A stretch of DNA of 41,561 nucleotides, from positions 26,456 through 68,016 of the forward strand of contig JALWYQ010000016.1 in assembly GCA_027078365.1 (NCBI GenBank). Direction: 5' to 3'. Source of the stretch: Phycisphaerae bacterium (GTDB taxonomy: Bacteria > Planctomycetota > Phycisphaerae > Sedimentisphaerales > Sedimentisphaeraceae). The first letter of the stretch is position 1. Each line of letters begins with the position of its first letter. The translations under genes and the position numbers were made by a program. The notes under the pieces are model-generated. The model had not been told where the DNA came from and did not search any database. It was given only the letters and a program-made list of their open reading frames with translations. Below are positions 7,547-16,094 of the stretch, one piece after another.

Positions 7547-10411
7547 TTATAGCGGCATCCAAGGAGTGTCGCAACCAGAAACACCTGGATCAACACAATT
7601 TAGCCATTGAGATGCCATTTCTTGGAGATCTTGCAAGTCAACCTTGCAGTCACCATTGATATCGCCTTTTAAGTATCCCATTGCCTTAGCGCCTTCACAA
7701 TCTGTTGGCACGCCGTCAATCCAAATCTTAACGTAATCAAGGTCGAAATCAACACCAGTTTCACTACCAGGAGTAACGCCAGGTGTACCGAAGCTTATAC
7801 TCTCGCCATAAACACCTGTGATTCCATTTGTACTAGCATAAACAGCTTCGCCATCAACGTATAGTCTAGCCATTCTAGTACCATTTCTATCGGTGTAAAC
7901 TTTGAGCTTATAATTGTGCCAATCATTATCTATGGCAGCACCATCGCCCCAACCACTAGTTGCAATATGAGCTCTTAGACCGCTTGTTGTGTTATCATAG
8001 TAAAGAGAAACTGTCCAAACGCCGCCTAGATCATCGCCTAAGCCATCTGGCTCATTAATTGCCATAGTAAAGACGCTTGCATTAGTTGGATCGTTGAAGA
8101 TGTAATCATTTACTCTCATTCTCCAACCAATTGTATAACCAGTTTCAATAGCCTCATCTGGGATTACAGAAGATACGTCATCTATTGAATAGTAAAGGTT
8201 GTCGCCTTCATGATTAGTATCCATTGCATTGCAGTGGAAGTAATCAATCTCATTATTCATACCTTCGTTCTCGAAGGCCATGTACTCGTCAAGTTGTTGA
8301 GCACTTGAACCTGCCCAGTGTCTTGCAAAATTGAATGTATTACCTTGGTAAGTACAAACAGCATCAGCATCTAGGAATTCAATCATATCCTTCTTAGCGT
8401 GAGCCCTTTGCTCTGGATCAACTACATTGTCATATGCATCTGCAACAGAGAATGGTAGGTTAACTCCACCAGAGTAGCTTGCCAAGATGCCAGGCTCATT
8501 GTCACAATCAGTGTGAGCGTAGAGACCTGTACGCATGTAGTCTAGATCCCAGTCAACCACAGTAGATTTCTCATCTACAGCACTGAAGTTACCAAATTCA
8601 AAGTAAGTTAAATCTGATGCTGGAATTGATGTAGGGTCGTTATCATCATGGGCATAGTGAGCAAACCATTCAGCATCTTCCCAGTTACCACCGCAGATGT
8701 ATTTACCATTAACGTATAGTTCTGCAACACGGTCTGAATTAACATCTGCACGTTTGTTAACAACTAATTTACAGTTGTACCATACGTTAGGCTCTATAAC
8801 GAGACCACCTTCAAGTGGGGTTGTTTCCTCATCTGCAAAAGGCACATATCCCGTAGCGTCACTTACACCACTGTACCAGCTACCAAAACCACGGTTAAAC
8901 TTTAGAACCCTTGCAGGATCGCCATTTTCATCGTATGTTTCAGCAATATGAAGCAGCCAGTAATGACCAGTCAAGTTGTAGTCTGGAGTGCCATCACCCT
9001 CGCGTCTAGCGTAGTGATCGCCTGGCTCTTTTATACCAATTCCCCAATAACTTGCATCGTAGTAATCATCTGGGTTAGCAGACGCCTTATGAATCATTCT
9101 AGAGAATCTCATTCTCCACTCTACTGCATATGAGTGGTCAACATCTATATTACCAAAGTATTTTGCAAATGCTTCATCAGCGTCATCTCTGTTGTACTCT
9201 GAGTATCTGTGATTATAAGTTGTAAAGTATCTATTTGTACCAACAGCTGGCTCAGCACCAGTCATTGCTATGTGTTGATACCATGCTCCGTTGTCGTAAA
9301 TCATAGAGTCGTCATACCATTTTGTACGATAACCACTCCAACTCCAGATTTCCATCATAGCAGTTGTTGTACCATCGCTAAGGTGGAAAGAACCCTCTGC
9401 ACCAACTCTATCGTAAGGATCGCTAGTATTTGGAGGACCAATCAATGAAGGAGCTCTAAACGAACCTAGCATCTCATCGTTAGGACCACCTTCCCAAGCT
9501 GCTGTAGCACCAGCAACTGGTTCTGCTGTATTTAGGCTAGTAATTTTAACCCAATCTAGGTCGTAATCAACAAGTGTCATGTTTGGATCGCCAGCAACAG
9601 CACTATTGAAGTTACCAAATTCTAGTGACTCCCCTGGAGAAACAGTACTAGCACTGTATGAACTCTCACCACTGCGAACACTGTCAACGTAGAGAGATGT
9701 TACACGATCATCACTTTCTGGAATAAGTGGCCATGGATAAGGAGCTGAATAATCAAGCTTTTCTAGACCATCCCAAGGCCATACTTTCATTGTGTATGTG
9801 TGCCAATTCTCTGGGTCTGTTATCTCAACTGGCTGGCATGTTGCCATTGGATCTGTATCATCGTAATCTGGCTGACCAGCTAGTTTAGCATAAACCTTAC
9901 CGTCGCTTGCAATTACGATAGAGAACTCTTGAATACCGCCTGGATCCTTTCCATAGACTCCCTCAGGACGCGAAGAGACTACATTGTCGCTGTCTGGCTC
10001 GTTGAAACGCAATGTAAATATCTTTGCCTCATTAGGGTCGCTTGGAATGAAACGTTGATAGTTGTTTATACGAAGACGACACTCAATCGTATAAGCAATA
10101 CCAAAGTCAATGTCAATACCACTAAGAGCAGCTTCATCCATAACGTAGTAGCTCGCACCTGGAGTCGTTGTATAGCTGGTATTGTCTGTATGGAGATACG
10201 AGATACCGTCCTCGTCTCCCAAAGTTACTACAAGCCCGTCGCCGTTAGTGCTATGACTAAACTCTGCCGAGCCACTGCCAACAACAGTTGAACCTGTTGT
10301 TTCCGGCAAGGTTGTTGCATCGTATTTGACCAACTCACCCGCACTGGCAACGCCAGCCAAGCCGATCAAGACTAAGCAACAAACCGCGATTGCGATAATA
10401 TTTTTACCCAT
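7547..10411 (-). CDS. Exported three-module LamG-like protein with C-terminal dockerin-like tail
   Basis: The chosen ATG has GGAGG seven bases upstream, giving 954 residues; a 25-codon upstream extension has no such support. Signal peptide: IIAIAVCCLVLIGLAGVASA. The mature protein consists of three concanavalin/LamG-like beta-sandwich modules of roughly 270-330 residues. Each contains an ExRMR-type strand (IECRLRINNY, VEWRMRFSRM, IGWRMRVNDY) and closes with a near-identical strand, VDYDLDWVKI (about 280), VDWDLDYMRT (about 620) and VDFDLDYVKI (about 887). The tail follows: VPTDC, AKAMGY, EF-hand loop DINGDCKVD, helix ending SQWL, two Cys and DTPWMPL. Such modules usually bind glycans or form surface architecture. 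No catalytic domain is recognised. Its neighbours, a pseudopilin and a TIM-barrel protein with the same tail, suggest a common surface or secretion apparatus. Confidence 0.87.
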   Translation of the reverse strand: MGKNIIAIAVCCLVLIGLAGVASAGELVKYDATTLPETTGSTVVGSGSAEFSHSTNGDGLVVTLGDEDGISYLHTDNTSYTTTPGASYYVMDEAALSGIDIDFGIAYTIECRLRINNYQRFIPSDPNEAKIFTLRFNEPDSDNVVSSRPEGVYGKDPGGIQEFSIVIASDGKVYAKLAGQPDYDDTDPMATCQPVEITDPENWHTYTMKVWPWDGLEKLDYSAPYPWPLIPESDDRVTSLYVDSVRSGESSYSASTVSPGESLEFGNFNSAVAGDPNMTLVDYDLDWVKITSLNTAEPVAGATAAWEGGPNDEMLGSFRAPSLIGPPNTSDPYDRVGAEGSFHLSDGTTTAMMEIWSWSGYRTKWYDDSMIYDNGAWYQHIAMTGAEPAVGTNRYFTTYNHRYSEYNRDDADEAFAKYFGNIDVDHSYAVEWRMRFSRMIHKASANPDDYYDASYWGIGIKEPGDHYARREGDGTPDYNLTGHYWLLHIAETYDENGDPARVLKFNRGFGSWYSGVSDATGYVPFADEETTPLEGGLVIEPNVWYNCKLVVNKRADVNSDRVAELYVNGKYICGGNWEDAEWFAHYAHDDNDPTSIPASDLTYFEFGNFSAVDEKSTVVDWDLDYMRTGLYAHTDCDNEPGILASYSGGVNLPFSVADAYDNVVDPEQRAHAKKDMIEFLDADAVCTYQGNTFNFARHWAGSSAQQLDEYMAFENEGMNNEIDYFHCNAMDTNHEGDNLYYSIDDVSSVIPDEAIETGYTIGWRMRVNDYIFNDPTNASVFTMAINEPDGLGDDLGGVWTVSLYYDNTTSGLRAHIATSGWGDGAAIDNDWHNYKLKVYTDRNGTRMARLYVDGEAVYASTNGITGVYGESISFGTPGVTPGSETGVDFDLDYVKIWIDGVPTDCEGAKAMGYLKGDINGDCKVDLQDLQEMASQWLNCVDPGVSGCDTPWMPL

Positions 10412-10880
10412 CTGTGTACCTCCGTTCGAATAATTATACGTGTTTATTTCCATCACTGTACTCCACAAACACAACACATTATGCACCCAAGAGAATTAAA
10501 CTCTCCTAAATGCCCCAACTCTTTGTTCAACACATACTTTGTATACGACAACTCTCCAGCAAAGTGCTTATAAAAATCTAGAAAGCTACCTATACAGGTT
10601 ACACATCGACTATCGACCTTCAGAATTTTACCACAAGGCCTCTTTAAAATCATCAAAAAAAAAATAATTTTGCCTAAACCAAGAACTCCCTTTAGAAATT
10701 TATCGCTCTGTAACAGGCATAAATGCTTGATAAATCGCACTTTACACAGATCTTGGCGACCATACAAATCAATTTGGCCCTTTGCAAATCTATAAATTTT
10801 TACCAAAAAAAGATGCCATAAATCTAAATGGATTTATGGCATCTTTATGTATGTATTATCGGGACTAAATTTGATAGATT
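10412..10880. other. Intergenic region upstream of the LamG-like gene
   Basis: 469 bases between the LamG-like gene and the GGGtGRT gene. It contains the strong terminator at 10809-10846. The remaining 400 bases should hold the LamG-like gene's promoter; a TATAAT on the minus strand at 10433-10438 lies close to the start codon but lacks a good -35. A 117-codon minus-strand open frame here (10453-10806) resembles nothing known, begins at the terminator and overlaps only untranslated leader, so it is not called as a gene. Confidence 0.5.
10809..10846 (-). terminator. Rho-independent terminator of the GGGtGRT operon
   Basis: Perfect 16-bp stem AAAGATGCCATAAATC/GATTTATGGCATCTTT with a 6-base loop, followed on the minus strand by seven T. 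It lies 35 bases after the stop of the GGGtGRT gene and is the strongest terminator in the window. Confidence 0.92.
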
Positions 10881-11879
10881 TTACTTGCTAGCCTGTTCAA
10901 TAGCAACTGCAACTGCTACCGATGCACCAACCATAGGATTATTTCCCATGCCTATCAATCCCATCATCTCAACGTGGGCAGGAACAGAGGAAGAACCTGC
11001 AAACTGTGCATCTGAGTGCATTCTTCCCATTGTATCTGTCATTCCGTAAGAAGCAGGTCCTGCTGCCATATTATCTGGATGGAGCGTTCTACCGGTTCCG
11101 CCACCACTGGCAACTGAAAAGTACTTCTTGCCAGCAAGGATACATTCCTTTTTGTACGTACCTGCTACTGGATGTTGGAAACGTGTTGGGTTAGTTGAGT
11201 TACCTGTAATAGATACATCAACACCTTCGTGATGATTGATAGCAACACCCTCACGCACATCGTCTGCGCCAAAACAACGAACTTCGCCGCGTTCGCCGTC
11301 TGAGTAGCGTTTTTCGCTAACGACAGTCAGCTCGCCTGTAGCGTAATCAAATTTTGTTACAACGTGAGTAAAACCGTTGATTCTAGCGATGATATGTGCT
11401 GCGTCTTTACCAAGTCCGTTTAGGATAACCCTTAGAGGCTGTTTTCTTGCTTTATTAGCATACTTCGCAACACCAATTGCTCCCTCAGCCGCCGCAAAAG
11501 ACTCGTGACCTGCAATAAGAGCAAAACAACGAGTTTCTTCTCTTAATAGCATAGAAGCCAAATTACCATGACCAAGACCAACTTTTCTATCATCTGCAAC
11601 AGAACCTGGTATGCAAAACGCCTGAAGTCCTTCTCCCAAAGTTGCTGCAATGTCAACTGCCGAAGTTTCACCCTTTTTAATTGCCATTGCCGCACCGGTG
11701 ATATATGCCCAGCAGGCATTCTCGAAACAAATAGGCTGAACATCCTTTACGATTTGGTAAACATCCAAACCCTTATCCTTGCAGATTTTCTCTGCTTCTT
11801 CAATAGAACCAATACCATACTTGGCCAAAGCAGCGTTGATTGTATCGATTCTTCTTTCGTATCCTTCAAAAAGTGCCAT
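10881..11879 (-). CDS. GGGtGRT family protein
   Basis: 332 residues with the family-naming motif GGGTGRTLHP in the C-terminal third, preceded by a Cys in KKECILAGKKY, and many Gly-rich stretches. The GGGtGRT family is found mainly in strict anaerobes, almost always next to the Fe-S scaffold-like gene that lies just upstream here. Its biochemical role is not known to me; the constant pairing suggests a role in Fe-S or redox metabolism. The start has AAGGAGG eight bases upstream and the gap to the preceding gene is only 13 bases, so the two form an operon closed by a strong terminator. No signal peptide or membrane segment; cytoplasmic. Confidence 0.9.
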   Translation of the reverse strand: MALFEGYERRIDTINAALAKYGIGSIEEAEKICKDKGLDVYQIVKDVQPICFENACWAYITGAAMAIKKGETSAVDIAATLGEGLQAFCIPGSVADDRKVGLGHGNLASMLLREETRCFALIAGHESFAAAEGAIGVAKYANKARKQPLRVILNGLGKDAAHIIARINGFTHVVTKFDYATGELTVVSEKRYSDGERGEVRCFGADDVREGVAINHHEGVDVSITGNSTNPTRFQHPVAGTYKKECILAGKKYFSVASGGGTGRTLHPDNMAAGPASYGMTDTMGRMHSDAQFAGSSSVPAHVEMMGLIGMGNNPMVGASVAVAVAIEQASK

Positions 11880-11892
11880 TTTCTAGGCCTCC

Positions 11893-12585
11893 TTATTTCT
11901 GTCTTGGATCAATAGTTTCAACTGCATCTTCAAACCTTCCATAGGTTCCAGATGCCTTTTCAAGCGCTTCGTTAGCGTCGACGCCGTTCTTAATCATATC
12001 CATCATGATACCAAGTTGGACGAATTTGTATCCGATGATTTCCTTGTTCTCATCAAGGGCAATCTCTCTAACGTAGCCTTCTGCCATCTCTAGATATCTT
12101 GCACCTTTAGCGCTTGTTCCGTACATCGTTCCTGTTACGCTGCGCAAGCCCTTACCAAGGTCTTCAAGACCAGCACCAATTGGAAGGCCTCCTTCAGAGA
12201 AAGCTGTTTGGCTACGACCATAAACTATCTGCAAGAAAAGCTCTCTCATAGCAACGTTGATTGCATCGCAAACAAGGTCTGTATTCAACGCTTCAAGGAT
12301 TGTCTTACCAGGCAAAATCTCAGATGCCATCGCAGCTGAGTGAGTCATACCCGTGCAGCCTAGAGTCTCAACTAGAGCCTCTTGGATAATACCATCTTTT
12401 ACATTTAGAGTTAGTTTACAAGCGCCCTGTTGAGGAGCACACCAACCAACGCCGTGTGTAAGGCCTGAAACATCTTTAACTTCCTTGACTTGATCCCATT
12501 TGCCTTCCTGCGGAATCGGAGAAGGACCATTTTTAGGACCCTTTGCAACGCAAAGCATACCTTCAACTTCGTGGGTAAAATTCAT
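11893..12585 (-). CDS. Iron-sulfur cluster assembly scaffold-like protein (NifU/IscU-related, GGGtGRT partner)
   Basis: 230 residues. Cysteines at 12, 49, 56, 77 and 106 lie in conserved settings: GVGWCAPQQGACKLTL, ETLGCTGMTHSAA and LVCDAIN. The central part resembles the NifU/IscU N-terminal fold that carries transient Fe-S clusters, and annotated homologues are called Fe-S scaffold proteins, but the protein is longer than IscU (about 130 residues) and the sulphur-donor partner IscS is not in the window. The gene starts with AAGGAGA seven bases upstream and is the first of the two-gene operon with GGGtGRT. I am sure of the family pairing, less sure that it acts as a general scaffold. Confidence 0.85.
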   Translation of the reverse strand: MNFTHEVEGMLCVAKGPKNGPSPIPQEGKWDQVKEVKDVSGLTHGVGWCAPQQGACKLTLNVKDGIIQEALVETLGCTGMTHSAAMASEILPGKTILEALNTDLVCDAINVAMRELFLQIVYGRSQTAFSEGGLPIGAGLEDLGKGLRSVTGTMYGTSAKGARYLEMAEGYVREIALDENKEIIGYKFVQLGIMMDMIKNGVDANEALEKASGTYGRFEDAVETIDPRQK

Positions 12586-12920
12586 TTATAAGTCTCCTTA
12601 TTTTACCGTTTATACGTACATACTCTTATAAACCTCATTTGGTTTATTTGCTGTGATTGTCTACCAAAATGCTAGCAAACCTAAGCATCCTAGCGACTTT
12701 GAGCAAAAAAGCAACTTAAAAGATTCCAACTATTTTTGCAACGATACTTATTTCATCACAGCAACCACAGCTAAGAACACTAACAGAAGCTTGATAGGTG
12801 GGACTAACAATTGAGTTTTTTATATTAGCATGAAATTATTGCAAAATACGTGTTATCTGATATATTGCGGCGGTGAATCGAAAAAATATTTAATATATAC
12901 TCTCAGACATCACTGAAAAT
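12586..12920. other. Divergent intergenic region
   Basis: 335 bases separate the minus-strand Fe-S scaffold-like gene from the plus-strand methylase gene, so it must hold promoters for both. A candidate for the methylase is noted at 12839-12866. For the scaffold-like gene no clear -35/-10 pair is visible. No hairpin or repeat of note. Confidence 0.5.
12839..12866 (+). promoter_or_regulatory. Candidate sigma-70 promoter of the DNA adenine methylase
   Basis: TTGCAA and TATATT separated by 16 bases, about 50 bases before the start codon. A reasonable match by eye in A+T-rich DNA, hence only moderate confidence. Confidence 0.4.
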
Positions 12921-13787
12921 ATGAAAAATTCAAAAACATTGCGTTCGCCCTTCGCTTGGTATGGCGGCAAAGCCTACTACGCAAATTGGATAATAGACAA
13001 ATTTCCTGATCACAGAGTATTTATAGAGCCGTTTGGTGGAGCGGCGAATATACTTTTGCGCAAACCAATTAGCCAAGTGGAGGTTTTTAACGACCTAGAT
13101 AGCAGGCTCGTAAACTTTTTTACTGTCCTACGCGAGAGAGAATTATTCGAGCAGTTAATCATAAAGATGGAGCTGACCCCCTACAGCCGAGAGATATTTA
13201 GCAAACTCGCCCAACAAGAAGAACCTAGCGAACCGGTAGAACGGGCCTGGTGGTTTCTCGTTAGGTGCAGGCAAGCCCTTGGCGGTCTTGGGATGTCAAA
13301 ACTCTACACAAAAAGCTGGGCTGTTAGCCTGCGCACAAGACGCTCAATGGCTGAGCCCGTATCAAAATACCTCTCCGCGATAGAAGGACTAGAAGATATC
13401 GCTAAGAGATTTCAGACTGTTCTGATTGAGAATATTCCTGCTCAAGAGCTGATTAAAAAGCATGATAACGACGACGTACTCTTTTACTGCGATCCTCCAT
13501 ACGTTCCAGAAACTAGGCACAAAAAGATGGCAGCAACCTATGCACATGAGATGACTGTTGAAGAACACAAAGAGATGCTCGACTTGCTCAACAACGTCAA
13601 AGCAAAAGTAGTTATCAGTGGATACGACTGTGAACTCTACAAAAAAGAACTAAAGGGTTGGCGCAGAGAGGTGTTAGAAACTAAATCATATATGTCAAAC
13701 TCAGGGCAAAAAAGATTAGAAGTCATATGGATGAATTTTCCAGCCGAGGAAAGCAAACCTCAAGATGCACAAAAGAAATTCTTTTAG
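12921..13787 (+). CDS. DNA adenine methylase (D12 class, Dam-like), orphan
   Basis: 288 residues. N-terminal SAM-binding motif SPFAWYGGK (WYGGK at 13-17), EPFGGAA (36-42), FNDLD (57-60) and the catalytic motif DPPY (191-194) in the order of alpha-class D12 N6-adenine methyltransferases such as Dam and M.DpnII. It transfers a methyl group from S-adenosylmethionine to adenine in DNA; recognition of GATC is common in the class but cannot be read from the sequence. No restriction endonuclease lies beside it, so it is an orphan: regulation, mismatch repair marking or a phage/mobile-element relic are the options. No Shine-Dalgarno sequence is seen before the ATG, unlike most neighbours. It ends 12 bases from the convergent acyltransferase gene. 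Confidence 0.92.
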   Translation: MKNSKTLRSPFAWYGGKAYYANWIIDKFPDHRVFIEPFGGAANILLRKPISQVEVFNDLDSRLVNFFTVLRERELFEQLIIKMELTPYSREIFSKLAQQEEPSEPVERAWWFLVRCRQALGGLGMSKLYTKSWAVSLRTRRSMAEPVSKYLSAIEGLEDIAKRFQTVLIENIPAQELIKKHDNDDVLFYCDPPYVPETRHKKMAATYAHEMTVEEHKEMLDLLNNVKAKVVISGYDCELYKKELKGWRREVLETKSYMSNSGQKRLEVIWMNFPAEESKPQDAQKKFF

Positions 13788-13799
13788 CCTCTCAAGCTA

Positions 13800-14759
13800 T
13801 CAAGCTTTATTGCGTCCCTTACGCGGTTTTGGCTGATGCTTCCAACGTCTGTGAAGCCACCAGTACTGTGACGGATCCTTTCTTATTAGATTCTCCATCT
13901 CTGTAGTAAATTCCTGAGTTACCCACTGAAGCGGATTGTCCTTATCCTTCCATTCATGAGGCTCAATTACTCTAGAAACCTCAATCTCAAAGAAGAACTC
14001 GTTACCAACTCGCCTGCTCATAGCAACCGAAATCGGCATATTGTACTGAATGGCAATAAGCCCGATGCTTTTATACGTACTTGCTGGTCGGCCAAAGAAG
14101 TTTGCCCAAACGCATTTTCTGCCCGCGTCTTGGTCTGCAATAAACCCAAGCGCAGCACCTTTACTAACAATCTCTTCCATAAGCTCAGCTGCGCCCTTCT
14201 TGTTGATAATTTTTTGGCCCTTCTTCTCACGTACCCCGTAGAGCCAATCGTTTATGAATTTATTATCCAACGGGCGTGCAATACTATAGATATCAAAACC
14301 AAACATACCAAGCAAATAGCCCATAATCTCAAAATTGCCATAATGGGCTGTGAGAAGCAAGATACCCTTGTGTTCCTGTATTAGCCACTTTGTGTATTCG
14401 GTGTTTATGTAGCGTGAGTACCTGCGCCAATTATCCTTACGTACAAGACGAGGTGTAAATAAAATATCTACAACCAGCATCACTATATGCTGGAAGCTGC
14501 GCATTCCAGTTTTATTTATCCAATCAGAATCCTTCTCAGGAAAACTGTTTTTTAGATTTTCAATTGCACGGTCTCTGCCACGGTGGTAATGCTTCCACAT
14601 CAGCTTGCCGAGAAAATTGGCAAACTTTAAGCTCCTTTTCACTCCGATCATATACAAAAAAACTACCACCACGCGCAGCAAAAGGTAGGCGAGATAATCG
14701 ACAACTATATTGTTCTTTTTTTTCTTTCTTTTACCCATAGCCGGGCATTTTAGTATCAA
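13800..14759 (-). CDS. Lysophospholipid/lipid A acyltransferase, LpxL/HtrB family
   Basis: About 319 residues. One N-terminal membrane segment (DYLAYLLLRVVVVFLYMIGV) preceded by a very basic stretch GKRKKKK, then the catalytic HX4E motif HYGNFE (H139, E144), and a GFIADQDAG substrate-binding stretch, all typical of the LpxL/LpxM family that adds secondary acyl chains to Kdo-lipid A at the inner membrane. This points to a lipopolysaccharide-type outer membrane. The LpxL and LpxM subtypes cannot be told apart here. The start is uncertain: a TTG with AAGGTGAG at good spacing is used, but an in-frame ATG seven codons later (14738) is also possible. The gene is convergent with the methylase and divergent from sppA. 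Confidence 0.9.
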   Translation of the reverse strand: MILKCPAMGKRKKKKNNIVVDYLAYLLLRVVVVFLYMIGVKRSLKFANFLGKLMWKHYHRGRDRAIENLKNSFPEKDSDWINKTGMRSFQHIVMLVVDILFTPRLVRKDNWRRYSRYINTEYTKWLIQEHKGILLLTAHYGNFEIMGYLLGMFGFDIYSIARPLDNKFINDWLYGVREKKGQKIINKKGAAELMEEIVSKGAALGFIADQDAGRKCVWANFFGRPASTYKSIGLIAIQYNMPISVAMSRRVGNEFFFEIEVSRVIEPHEWKDKDNPLQWVTQEFTTEMENLIRKDPSQYWWLHRRWKHQPKPRKGRNKA

Positions 14760-14916
14760 ACACTCACCTTATCAAGTGTAATAGCAATTTTGGAGGATTT
14801 CTTTAGAAATAGCTCTCACAATGGCTAGGATGGTGTTTGTACAACATTTCTCACTAGTAAAGAATCCTACTATCCTACCAAAACTTTTTTAAATACCACT
14901 ACAATTACCGACAGGC

Positions 14917-14945
14917 TTGACAGCCTATTAGCTTGAATATAGAAT
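14917..14945 (+). promoter_or_regulatory. Sigma-70 promoter of sppA
   Basis: A perfect TTGACA and a TAGAAT separated by 17 bases, about 40 bases before the sppA start codon. One of the best promoter matches in the window. Confidence 0.65.
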
Positions 14946-14984
14946 CGCAGTTCACGAAAACTAAATATCAGGCTTGGAGAAACA

Positions 14985-16094
14985 ATGGAATCAGACAATA
15001 ACAATCAAGAGAATCTAAACGAAGACCAACCACAACAACAGCCTCAACCACAGGCTGAACAGGAACAAAAATTCAACTCTCTAAGCGATATTGCCATGCC
15101 AGCGGCGTCGCAACCAGCCGCTACTCCACGCAAGAAAACATCTATCTGGAAAGTTTTCTTTGTTATTCTTTTTGTCTTGTCTGTACTAGGCAATATCATT
15201 TTGTTTGGGACTGTAGCATTAGTCGCTGCGTTTAGCGGCACCGGCTCAAACAGTGACTTCCAAGAAGAGTCCATAGTAAACGGCTCTAAAGGCAGCAAGA
15301 TTGGAGTTATTAGAATCGAAGGTGTTATTGATGCGGAAACAGCCGACACTGTCATACGTCAGCTAGATAAGGCAGGCAAAGATCCGAGAGTTAAAGGCAT
15401 AATAATGCGTACAGCCACTCCTGGCGGATCTGTCGTTGCCAGCGATGAGATACATCATGCGATTATTAGATATAAGAACACAACAGGAAAACCTGTTATC
15501 GCATTTATGCAGGGTCTTGCTGCTAGTGGAGGCTACTACACTTCTGTAGCTTGCGACAAGATAATAGCCGAGCCAACAACGATAACTGGTTCCATTGGCG
15601 TTATCATGCAAACCTTTATGCTCGAAGAACTCTTCAAGGATAAACTCGGCATTGAGTCGGTTACGATGAAATCTGGCAAAAGGAAAGATTGGCCGACAAC
15701 CTTCTCTAAAGTTAGTGATGAACAAAAAGAATACTTGATGAACAAGCTCATTACGCCGGCATATGAAAGATTTGTAAGACTCGTGGCAAAAGGAAGAGAC
15801 GGTCTAAATGTAGAACAGGTTAAGGCCCTTGCCGACGGAAGTATTTACCACGCAGACGAAGCTCTTGAGAACGGACTTATAGATCAGATTGGGTATATGG
15901 AAGATGCAATAGATCTGATAAGTGACTTAGCCGATGTTGAAAACCCATACGTTTTCGAATACAAGGAAGAGTTTCATTTTTCAAGCCTACTAGGCGCAGA
16001 ATCTAAAAGCAAAAGCCTTATCCAGATGAACGAGAGCGATATAAGAAACGCCCTAACACCAAACCTAATGTATCTCTGGGACGGCAGCAATTAG
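14985..16094 (+). CDS. sppA: Signal peptide peptidase SppA, short (36K) type
   Basis: 369 residues. A Gln/Asn-rich acidic cytoplasmic leader (1-45) is followed by one membrane anchor (about 54-80) and a single peptidase S49 domain, the short form rather than the two-domain E. coli form. The catalytic Ser is S181 in LAASGGYYTS and the general-base Lys is in KSGKRKD (K234 by spacing, K229 as alternative). SppA cuts leftover signal peptides in the membrane, with its active site on the outer side of the inner membrane. The start has GGAG seven bases upstream and a strong promoter precedes it. Its stop codon overlaps that of the convergent birA by four bases. The low-complexity leader is unusual but its role is unknown. 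Confidence 0.93.
   Translation: MESDNNNQENLNEDQPQQQPQPQAEQEQKFNSLSDIAMPAASQPAATPRKKTSIWKVFFVILFVLSVLGNIILFGTVALVAAFSGTGSNSDFQEESIVNGSKGSKIGVIRIEGVIDAETADTVIRQLDKAGKDPRVKGIIMRTATPGGSVVASDEIHHAIIRYKNTTGKPVIAFMQGLAASGGYYTSVACDKIIAEPTTITGSIGVIMQTFMLEELFKDKLGIESVTMKSGKRKDWPTTFSKVSDEQKEYLMNKLITPAYERFVRLVAKGRDGLNVEQVKALADGSIYHADEALENGLIDQIGYMEDAIDLISDLADVENPYVFEYKEEFHFSSLLGAESKSKSLIQMNESDIRNALTPNLMYLWDGSN

Noticed and set aside
10453-10806. A 117-codon minus-strand open frame with several Cys pairs
   Set aside because: It has no recognisable domain or good ribosome site, starts at the terminator of the preceding operon and occupies the leader region of the LamG-like gene; the Cys pairs are isolated.
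12921-13787. The methylase as part of a restriction-modification or phage-defence island
   Set aside because: Both neighbours are ordinary genes (Fe-S scaffold-like protein, lipid A acyltransferase) and no nuclease or defence-type gene is within the window.
16091-16094. Overlap of the sppA and birA stop codons
   Set aside because: A four-base convergent overlap is common in compact genomes and needs no special explanation.
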